NCBI GenBank assembly: GCA_934668515.1
Contig: CAKUNS010000026.1
Coordinates: 1-22,601, forward strand
DNA from: an uncultured Eggerthellaceae bacterium
Lineage (GTDB): Bacteria; Actinomycetota; Coriobacteriia; Coriobacteriales; Eggerthellaceae
Reading direction: 5' to 3'
Length of the DNA stretch: 22,601 nt
The position numbers were made by a program, and so were the translations under genes. Under the pieces are notes generated by a model. It was not told the origin of the DNA and did no database searches. It saw only the letters and a program-made list of their open reading frames with translations. The stretch's first letter is position 1. Every line of letters begins with the position of its first letter. Shown here in pieces: positions 14,360 to 20,406 of this stretch.

Positions 14360-16444
14360 CTACCCCACGTTGAAGCCTCTGCCCGATGCCGCCGACAAGG
14401 CGATGGTCGAAGCGTTATGCGCCAGCGACGACGTTTGCGGGGTGATCGCGCCGGCGATTCCCAATGCAAGGAACAAAGAATTCAAACCCAGAACGGTTCT
14501 GAACGTGCTGTCCAATCGATGCGAAAGCTCAACCGAAAGCTTGCGCAGCGTGACCAACGATGAAAGATCGCCGTCCGTCAGCGTGATGTCGGCGACTTCC
14601 TTGGCAACCGCCGTTCCTTGTCCCATGGCGATGCCAACGTCGGCAAGGGCAAGCGCCGGGGCGTCGTTCACACCGTCGCCCACCATCATGACGTTGTAGC
14701 CCTCGTCCTTCAGCTGCTTGACAAACGCATGCTTGTCCTCGGGAAGCATGTTCGCACGGTGCTCGTCGAGCCCCGCCTCCTTCGCGATGCGCTCAGCCGT
14801 ATGGTCGTGATCGCCCGTGAGCATGACCAAACGTTTGAAGCCCAGGGCGCGCAGCTCTTTCACAGCCTTAGCTGCCGAGGGTTTGATCGGGTCTTCGATG
14901 TAAATAACACCGACCAGGGCTCCGTCAACCGCAAGGTACAAAGGCGACATCCCGTTGCCCTGATCCCTTATAACAGCTGCTTGGTCATCGGTGATGACGA
15001 CTCTCTCGTCCTCGACGACGAAGTGCTCAGACCCGATTACCACGCGCTTTCCATCAAGCGAGCTGGCAATACCGTGGGCAACGACATACTCCACTTCGGC
15101 GTGGCGCTCGCGGTGGTTCAAACCTGCCTTGGCCGCGGCGTTCACCACGGCGCGCGCAACGGGGTGCGGGAAATGCTCTTCGAGGCACGCGGCAAAACGC
15201 AAGATGTCGTCCTTGGAACTGCCGTCAAGCGAAAGCACTTTCGAAACCTGGGGCGTCGCTTCGGTTAGGGTGCCGGTTTTGTCGAAGACGATGGCATCGG
15301 CCTGCTCGACCGCGTCGAAGTACTTCGAGCCCTTAACCGTGAACCCGGCTTTCGCGGACTGGCTCATGGCCGAAAGCACGGCGATGGACCCCGTGAGCTT
15401 CAATCCACACGAGTAGTCAACCATCAGCGCAGCAGAAGTGCGCACGATATCGCGCGTCGTCAAAGCAACGATTCCAGCCAGCAGGAAGTTCCACGGGACG
15501 ATGCGGTTCGCAAGCTCCTCGCGATGCGCCTGACGAGGCGAACGGTACTGATCGGCGTTCTTCACCAACGACACGATGGATCTCAAACGCGTTTCGCCAG
15601 GGTCGCTGCTGACGCGAACAAGAATCTCGCCGGCCTCAACCGAAGTGCCCGCGAAAACGCTGTCGCCAACCGAACGGTTGACCGCTGCGGATTCGCCCGT
15701 GAGGGATGCCTGATTGACCATGGCATTCCCGGAAACGACCTCGCCGTCAACGGGTATCGGCATGCCCATGCGAATGACGATGACGTCGCCCTTCGCCAAA
15801 TCGCTTGCCTTGACCTCGCGCTCGATGTCGCCCTCAACCTTATGCGCGGTCTCCGCAAGATCCATAAGAGCATCGATCAGAGCACTTTCCGACTGTGCCT
15901 GCGTATAATCCTCGAGGGTTTCCCCTACGTGCAAAAGGAACATAGTCTCGCCTGCGGTGGTCTTATCGCCCTGAACAAGCGACATGGCAATGGCCGATGC
16001 GTCAAGAACGGGAACGTCAAGCCTGGCCTTGCCCAAAGAACGCAGGGCGTCGGCAAGGAAAAGGCGGAAACTCCACAGGGTCAAAGCCCACGAGATCGGA
16101 GTAGGCAAGAACAAGCGCCGCATGAAATAGACGCCCGTCATGGTCGCAAGATCAAGCAGAAGATTCTGCGTCATGGAACGCGTGGAGATCGAGTGGCCCT
16201 CGCGCGACGCATCGATCATCTCTTTGTCGATAGCGCACAGATACGCCATCGCGCGTTTGCGTCCGTCTGCTTCAGGCGAATACGTCAAAGTCAGGGAACC
16301 GATACGAGGGTAGACACGGAAGTCGACAATCGCGGGGCTCTTCTTCAAAACCGCCTCGAGAGCGCCCAGATCTTCCTGAGGCACCGGACCATGTAATTTC
16401 ACCCGAAGATGACCCGGGTATTCTTTTTCAATCGAGTATTTCAT
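14360..16444 (-). CDS. Heavy-metal P-type (P1B-like) ATPase lacking the CPC motif
   Basis: A 694-residue membrane ATPase that probably exports a transition metal. Residues 1-75 form a degenerate heavy-metal-associated-like domain with no CxxC. Membrane segments fall near 95-135, 315-360 and 648-668. The actuator motif TGES is at 249-252. The phosphorylation motif DKTGT has Asp388. The P1B hallmark His-Pro is at 427-428, the hinge TGD at 543-545 and GDGVND at 589-594, with HNAST near the C-terminus (676-680). The usual CPC of the transport helix is replaced by DYSCGLKL (343-350), so metal preference cannot be assigned; Mn, Fe or Zn are possible. The ATG at 16444 has only a weak AAGAAG upstream. 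It follows a DUF6110-type gene by 110 bp and probably shares its regulated promoter. Confidence 0.92.
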   Translation of the reverse strand: MKYSIEKEYPGHLRVKLHGPVPQEDLGALEAVLKKSPAIVDFRVYPRIGSLTLTYSPEADGRKRAMAYLCAIDKEMIDASREGHSISTRSMTQNLLLDLATMTGVYFMRRLFLPTPISWALTLWSFRLFLADALRSLGKARLDVPVLDASAIAMSLVQGDKTTAGETMFLLHVGETLEDYTQAQSESALIDALMDLAETAHKVEGDIEREVKASDLAKGDVIVIRMGMPIPVDGEVVSGNAMVNQASLTGESAAVNRSVGDSVFAGTSVEAGEILVRVSSDPGETRLRSIVSLVKNADQYRSPRQAHREELANRIVPWNFLLAGIVALTTRDIVRTSAALMVDYSCGLKLTGSIAVLSAMSQSAKAGFTVKGSKYFDAVEQADAIVFDKTGTLTEATPQVSKVLSLDGSSKDDILRFAACLEEHFPHPVARAVVNAAAKAGLNHRERHAEVEYVVAHGIASSLDGKRVVIGSEHFVVEDERVVITDDQAAVIRDQGNGMSPLYLAVDGALVGVIYIEDPIKPSAAKAVKELRALGFKRLVMLTGDHDHTAERIAKEAGLDEHRANMLPEDKHAFVKQLKDEGYNVMMVGDGVNDAPALALADVGIAMGQGTAVAKEVADITLTDGDLSSLVTLRKLSVELSHRLDSTFRTVLGLNSLFLALGIAGAITPQTSSLAHNASTIALSAASGRGFNVG

Positions 16445-16510
16445 TGGAAACGAGCTTCTTCCGTTTCAAAGCACACCAGAAGGCGCGCAAACAACAACGG
16501 TAAAGACAAT

Positions 16511-16548
16511 GCGGGCGTGCTTGACGGTCTCCCGCCCCGCACGCCCGC
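16511..16548 (-). terminator. Hairpin between the DUF6110-type gene and the ATPase gene
   Basis: Perfect 10-bp arms GCGGGCGTGC/GCACGCCCGC (16511-16520, 16539-16548) with an 18-nt loop stand just after the small gene, followed on the minus strand by ATTGTCTTTACC. The tail is weak, so partial read-through into the ATPase is likely, giving more small protein than ATPase. Confidence 0.6.
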
Positions 16549-16554
16549 CTTCGA

Positions 16555-16818
16555 CTATTCGGCGTCAGCCTCTGCCTTGGCAGCCTCGACCTCTTCCTCG
16601 GAGACGCTGATGTAGGTTGCCTGGGCGACGATGTCGTCGTACTCGGCCTTGGCGGCCTCGACCATGTCCTGGTAGCCCTTCTTGCACTTCATGCCCTGAG
16701 CCATGGCGTGCACGTAGCCCTTCTTGGCGGTCTCGCTGGTGATTGCGGCGATGCCCGCAGTGCCAGCCAGAAAACCGATGCCGGTGAACAGCCAGTTGTT
16801 CTTCGTCTGCTTCTTCAT
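16555..16818 (-). CDS. DUF6110-type small membrane protein, putative ATPase partner
   Basis: An 87-residue protein with one N-terminal membrane segment (8-27, NWLFTGIGFLAGTAGIAAIT) followed by a charged amphipathic helix and an acidic tail. One Cys (45) lies in MKCKKGY. I recognise the N-terminal pattern as that of the DUF6110 family, often encoded beside P-type ATPases. The layout also resembles mycobacterial PacL (DUF1490) proteins, which scaffold metal-efflux ATPases; unlike those, no His-rich metal site is seen at the C-terminus. I start at ATG 16818, with GGGAG 5 nt upstream. It is first gene before the ATPase, with a hairpin between them. A joint metal-efflux role is inference. Confidence 0.8.
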   Translation of the reverse strand: MKKQTKNNWLFTGIGFLAGTAGIAAITSETAKKGYVHAMAQGMKCKKGYQDMVEAAKAEYDDIVAQATYISVSEEEVEAAKAEADAE

Positions 16819-17060
16819 GTTGCTCCCTTTCCTCAATAGCGTGTCGATACGATCACGTCGCGACATAGATCACGACGTCTCTCTCAATCAGGGTATCGAC
16901 GATACAAACATATTACTCACTTCTTACCTTAAGTTTTGGTTAACTTAATGCGTAAGCCAAGGTTGACTTTCTATTGGTAATAGATTGTTGTTTCCTTTAG
17001 TTAAGTTGCTTCGTCAAATACCTTGATGAATCCGTATGTTAGACGTGTCATACATTTTTT
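16819..17060 (-). promoter_or_regulatory. AT-rich control region of the small protein/ATPase operon
   Basis: This stretch is clearly more AT-rich than its neighbours. On the minus strand a TAATAT (16910-16915) can serve as -10. Its -35 zone is covered by a perfect inverted repeat, TTAAGTT-6 bp-AACTTAA (16929-16948). A further TTAAGTT stands at 17001-17007, and TTACC/GGTAA pieces flank the palindrome. The downstream leader has the palindrome GTATCG-A-CGATAC (16893-16905) and two GATCACG repeats. The pattern suits a metalloregulator, for example of the DtxR/MntR type, but this is inference. Confidence 0.5.
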
Positions 17061-17061
17061 G

Positions 17062-17075
17062 TTCACCGTGGTGAA
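17062..17075. promoter_or_regulatory. TTCACC-GT-GGTGAA palindrome between divergent genes
   Basis: A perfect 6-2-6 inverted repeat is flanked by T-runs on the + strand (TTTTTT before, TTTTT after). Related pieces (ACACCATC at 17083, GGTGAAACC at 17119) lie nearby. It is either an operator between the metal operon and engB, or a small hairpin with a T-tail. No + strand gene precedes it that would need a terminator. Confidence 0.4.
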
Positions 17076-17184
17076 TTTTTACACACCATCGCCATGATCG
17101 AGAAAATTGTTTCAGTGATGGTGAAACCGTGTAGCCAACCGACGGCATCGGATGCAATCGAGCGATCAGGTCAAACCAAGCGTG

Positions 17185-17190
17185 TAAAAT
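17185..17190 (+). promoter_or_regulatory. Possible -10 of engB
   Basis: TAAAAT at 17185-17190, preceded by TG, lies 38 bp ahead of the engB ATG. No convincing -35 stands at 16-18 bp. Confidence 0.3.
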
Positions 17191-17227
17191 GGGAAGACAC
17201 GAAATCACACGAACCAGGACGGTTTAC

Positions 17228-17815
17228 ATGGACTTCCAACACGTTGAATACGAACTGTCTTTCGGCACGGTCGCGCAGATCGTCCCCTCCACCCTTCCCG
17301 AGATCGCCTTCGCCGGCCGATCGAATGTCGGAAAGTCTTCGCTGCTGAACAAGCTGTTCAACCGCAAGCAGCTTGCCCGTGTCTCGCAGAACCCGGGCAA
17401 AACGGCAACCATTAACTTCTACAAATCGAAGGACGCACGCTTCGTCGACCTGCCGGGCTACGGCTACGCAAAGGTGTCCAAGTCCGAACGCAACCGTTGG
17501 TCGCGCCTGATCGAGGGCTACTTCGCGCAGGACCGCAACTTCGCGTTGGTCTGTTCGCTCATCGACATCCGCCATGCCGCAAGCGAGTTGGACGAGAACA
17601 TGGTCAGTTTCCTGCAGGAATCCGACCTGCCCTACGCCATCGTGTTCACGAAGGGCGACAAGCTCTCGCGCTCGAAGTGCAACGCGCAGGCAGCCGCTCT
17701 TCGCAAGCAGCTTGGCGTTCGAGAAGGCACCCCGTGGGTTGTCACCTCGGCCGAAAAGGGCACAGGCATCCCCGAGCTTAAGGCCATCATCGCCGAGGCC
17801 GCAGGCCTGGACTGA
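17228..17815 (+). CDS. engB: Ribosome biogenesis GTPase EngB (YihA/YsxC)
   Basis: EngB is a small Ras-like GTPase needed for assembly of the large ribosomal subunit. The 195-residue product has the G1 loop GRSNVGKS (30-37), the switch region PGKTATINFY, G3 DLPGYGYAKV (from 74), G4 TKGDK and a G5-like SAEKGTG near the end. Length is normal. I start at ATG 17228, with AGGACGG upstream, because the product then begins at the domain; 17189 would add 13 Arg-rich residues. It is the only + strand gene in the right half. It is divergent from the metal ATPase operon and convergent with a GNAT gene, with a shared hairpin at 17870-17897. Confidence 0.95.
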   Translation: MDFQHVEYELSFGTVAQIVPSTLPEIAFAGRSNVGKSSLLNKLFNRKQLARVSQNPGKTATINFYKSKDARFVDLPGYGYAKVSKSERNRWSRLIEGYFAQDRNFALVCSLIDIRHAASELDENMVSFLQESDLPYAIVFTKGDKLSRSKCNAQAAALRKQLGVREGTPWVVTSAEKGTGIPELKAIIAEAAGLD

Positions 17816-17869
17816 CGTCGAAGCCTCACGGCACATCGTCTTCGCGGCAAACAGCAACAGAAAACAGCA

Positions 17870-17897
17870 GAAGCGGCTCGATTGCTCGAGCCGCTTC
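17870..17897 (+). terminator. engB terminator, possibly bidirectional
   Basis: A perfect 12-bp stem GAAGCGGCTCGA/TCGAGCCGCTTC with loop TTGC is followed by TTCGTTTC on the + strand. The other side gives TGCTGTTTTC on the minus strand. It lies between the convergent engB and GNAT stops, so it may serve both. Confidence 0.75.
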
Positions 17898-17941
17898 TTC
17901 GTTTCAACTATGTTCGCCACCTGCCCAATCGAGGCAAGCCG

Positions 17942-18448
17942 CTAGACATCCTTCTGCATGACGTAATCGTCCATCACGAAACCGCCGCCGATATCGTTCA
18001 CAACGGATTCGATGATGGTGAAACCCTTACCCTTATAGGCCCTTAGAGCAAGCTCATTGTGCTTGTTGACGCTTAAATACATGGCACGGAAACCGCGCTC
18101 GTGGCACAAGTCGGTGTAGAAGCCGATGATCTTGGATGCGTAATGCTTGCCGCGCTCACCCGCCACAAGGTAGATCTTCGAAATGAAGTAGCGGTTGGTT
18201 CCCCGCTCTTCCCTGCCGCCGGTGAAGCCGACAACTTTGTCGTTTTCGTCCACCACGAACCAGTATTCATAGCCATGCTCGGCCATATCGAACTTAATGG
18301 CATCGACGCTTTGGAACTTATCGACCATGTAATCGGTTTGAGCCTCGCCGATGATAGGCGGCCAGTACTCGTGCCAAACTTCGTCAGCCAGCTTTGCGAG
18401 CTTTTCCTGATCCTCCACGGTTTCCACGGCAACAAAGCGCACGTTCAT
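17942..18448 (-). CDS. GNAT family N-acetyltransferase
   Basis: A 168-residue acetyl-CoA-dependent acetyltransferase of the GNAT fold. The acetyl-CoA loop is visible as YLVAGERGKHYASKIIGF (93-110), a variant of the R/Q-x-x-G-x-G/A motif. The later block LSVNKHNELALRAYKGKGF (125-143) is the typical motif-B region. The central VVDENDKVVGFTGGRE strand fits the fold's beta 3-4 hairpin. I start at ATG 18448, with AAAGGG 6 nt upstream; 18505 would run through the rnhA terminator hairpin. The substrate (amino group of a small molecule or protein) cannot be predicted. It lies downstream of rnhA on the same strand. Confidence 0.88.
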   Translation of the reverse strand: MNVRFVAVETVEDQEKLAKLADEVWHEYWPPIIGEAQTDYMVDKFQSVDAIKFDMAEHGYEYWFVVDENDKVVGFTGGREERGTNRYFISKIYLVAGERGKHYASKIIGFYTDLCHERGFRAMYLSVNKHNELALRAYKGKGFTIIESVVNDIGGGFVMDDYVMQKDV

Positions 18449-18478
18449 GGTTGACCCTTTCATTCGCGCTGATACGAC

Positions 18479-18502
18479 AATGCGCCCGATGCCGGGCGCA
18501 TT
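18479..18502 (-). terminator. Hairpin after rnhA
   Basis: A perfect 10-bp stem AATGCGCCCG/CGGGCGCATT with a 4-nt loop lies 24 bp beyond the rnhA stop and before the GNAT gene. There is no T-run on the minus strand, so it could be a partial terminator or an mRNA processing site. Confidence 0.5.
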
Positions 18503-18526
18503 CAAAACAGGTCGAGCGGCAGTCGC

Positions 18527-19009
18527 CTACTCGGTGAATCCTTTGTCTTCGATGAGCCTGCCGCTGTCGGCAGCTGCGGTTGCCAAGGCATCGCAACGCT
18601 CGTTTTCGGGGTGACCGTTATGACCGCGAACCCACTCGAATGTAACGCGGTGAGGCTCCTTAGCGGCAAGAAGACGCTTCCACAGGTCGACGTTCTTGAC
18701 GGGTTTCTTCTGTGAGTTAACCCAACCGCGCTTGAGCCATCCGGCGATCCAGTTCTCGTTGAAGGCCTTCACCACGTACTGCGAATCGGTGTAGAACGTG
18801 ATGTCGCAAGGGCGGTTCAGAGCCTCAAGCGCTACGATGACGCCCATCAGCTCCATGCGGTTGTTGGTGGTGCGCTTGTAACCGCACGAGAATTCGCGCT
18901 CGTGAACAACGCCCTTCGAATCGACGAACCGCAGGATGGAACCGTAGCCGCCAGGCCCCGGGTTTCCCCGTGAGCTGCCGTCGCTGAACGCTTCGATATG
19001 CGAAGCCAT
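18527..19009 (-). CDS. rnhA: Ribonuclease HI
   Basis: RNase HI cuts the RNA strand of RNA-DNA hybrids, for example at Okazaki primers and R-loops. The 160-residue product carries all four metal-binding acidic residues of the family: Asp10 in FSDGSSRGNPGPGGYG, Glu53 in NRMEL, Asp75 in YTDSQYV and Asp140 in NERCDALA. The catalytic-loop His130 is in VRGHNGHPENE. Length is close to the E. coli enzyme. The ATG at 19009 is 10 nt past the stop of the NlpC/P60 gene, with only a GGCGG ribosome site, so the two are probably cotranscribed and perhaps coupled. Confidence 0.97.
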   Translation of the reverse strand: MASHIEAFSDGSSRGNPGPGGYGSILRFVDSKGVVHEREFSCGYKRTTNNRMELMGVIVALEALNRPCDITFYTDSQYVVKAFNENWIAGWLKRGWVNSQKKPVKNVDLWKRLLAAKEPHRVTFEWVRGHNGHPENERCDALATAAADSGRLIEDKGFTE

Positions 19010-19019
19010 TGCGCCGCCG

Positions 19020-20138
19020 TTAGTTCGGGCGGACGATGGTGTAATCGCCCTCGGAGAAGTAACCGTTCATGCCGGTTTCGGCAACGCCCTGCTGCTGGTT
19101 GACAGCGTGAATGATGCTGGTGACCTTGCCGTTGGCGTCGACGCCGGAAACGATGGCAACGTGACCGCCGTTGACGACCAAGTCGCCCGGTTGAGCAGTG
19201 GTTGCCTGGTTGTAGCCCATGAAGGTGTAGGTGTTGCCCAAACGGTTGCCCGTCTGACCGGTGATGGCGTAGCTAACCAGGCCGGAGCAGTCGAAGCCGC
19301 CCCAAGAGCCGCCGGTGCCGCCCCACACGTAAGCGGAGCCGATCATGGCGCGAGCGCGATCAACGATGGAATTGCCGGTTGCAGCCGTGTATGACGATAC
19401 GGACGAGTAGGTTTGACCCGTGTTGGAATCGTAAACGGTGCCATCGGAATTGATGGTTGCACCGTATGCCGCGGCGGCCTGCGCATAAGCGGACTCGGCA
19501 GCGTAAGCCGACTGAGCCTCGGCGCTCAGGTTATCGTAAGCGGCCTGCATCTGAAGGATGGTTTCATTGGCCTTCTCATACAACTGAGAGGCTTCATCAG
19601 CCTTGGTTTGAGCGGTAGCGGCCTGCTTGTCGTACTCTTCCTGCTTCTTCGCGGCTTCCTCGCGAAGGTCCTTGGCCTGCTGGACAAGGTCGGCGTCGTT
19701 CTCGTTCATGCGACCAAGAAGATCCCAGTTGGTGGTGAACTCCTCGAAAGAGGTGGCACCCAAGAGAAGATCAAGCGAAGAGGACGAACCGGAACGGTAC
19801 ATGGAACGAGCGCGGTCGCCCAGGCGATCCTGGATGTCGGCGATCTGCTCGTTCAGCTCGTCGATCTGAGCCTTGGCCTCGTCGCGAAGACGGGTGGCCT
19901 GCTCGTAATCGGCAAGAGCCTGGATGTATTCGTTGTAGTAAGAGTTTGCGACATCCTGCATGGAAGTAAGCTCCTGCAGCGCAGCATCGGCCTGCGCCTG
20001 GAGCTCGGCAGCGGTATCGGCATAAGCCGGAGTGATGTTGGCCGGCATTCCCAAGGTGATCAGCGACGCGGCAAGGGCGGCGCTGGAAACACCCACGAGA
20101 AGACGGTTCTTAACGTCAGCATGCAGAGCTTTTTGCAT
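19020..20138 (-). CDS. Secreted NlpC/P60 (C40) peptidoglycan endopeptidase with coiled-coil N-terminus
   Basis: A 372-residue exported cell-wall hydrolase of the PcsB/RipA style. The signal peptide is 1-40, with cleavage predicted after PAYA. An Ala/Gln/Glu-rich coiled coil spans about 41-220 and is interrupted by a GATSFEEF segment (127-134) of the kind found in PcsB-like proteins. A Ser/Thr linker follows, then the NlpC/P60 domain at 257-372. Its catalytic Cys284 is in GGFDCSGLV, the His326 in NGGHVAIVSG, and the third residue is probably His344. I start at ATG 20138, because GGAGG lies 5 nt before it and the signal peptide begins there; 20261 adds 41 polar residues. Such enzymes cut stem-peptide bonds during cell separation. 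The coiled coil often keeps them inactive until a partner such as FtsEX binds. Confidence 0.93.
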   Translation of the reverse strand: MQKALHADVKNRLLVGVSSAALAASLITLGMPANITPAYADTAAELQAQADAALQELTSMQDVANSYYNEYIQALADYEQATRLRDEAKAQIDELNEQIADIQDRLGDRARSMYRSGSSSSLDLLLGATSFEEFTTNWDLLGRMNENDADLVQQAKDLREEAAKKQEEYDKQAATAQTKADEASQLYEKANETILQMQAAYDNLSAEAQSAYAAESAYAQAAAAYGATINSDGTVYDSNTGQTYSSVSSYTAATGNSIVDRARAMIGSAYVWGGTGGSWGGFDCSGLVSYAITGQTGNRLGNTYTFMGYNQATTAQPGDLVVNGGHVAIVSGVDANGKVTSIIHAVNQQQGVAETGMNGYFSEGDYTIVRPN

Positions 20139-20266
20139 AAGATCCTCCGTTTGCATATTCTTCTGCAGTGACAGCCGTGAGCTTGATAAGCGTGCGTTTA
20201 AAGTTCGTTCGGTTAGCGTTCCGACTGCCTTCATTGGCGGTATTTCGTCATGAAACGACAAGGACT

Positions 20267-20295
20267 AGCCTAGCACACCGAGATCAGGACACCAA
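20267..20295 (-). promoter_or_regulatory. Candidate promoter of the NlpC/P60-rnhA operon
   Basis: On the minus strand -35 TTGGTG (20290-20295), a 17-bp spacer and -10 TAGGCT (20267-20272), with TG one base ahead of the -10, point to the NlpC/P60 gene. The leader would be about 120 nt. Confidence 0.45.
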
Positions 20296-20313
20296 AACCG
20301 TTACCTAATCAAG

Positions 20314-20353
20314 AAGGCGCATGGCAACTGCACAAACAGCCGACATGCGCCTT
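20314..20353 (-). terminator. Terminator after the MetRS-like gene
   Basis: Perfect 10-bp arms AAGGCGCATG/CATGCGCCTT (20314-20323, 20344-20353) with a 20-nt loop stand 54 bp past the stop. The minus-strand tail CTTGATT is weak. Confidence 0.6.
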
Positions 20354-20406
20354 GGTTTTCTAAAACACCTGTTCAGAGTTTCGCCGAAACCATTTCGATG
20401 ACTGAT

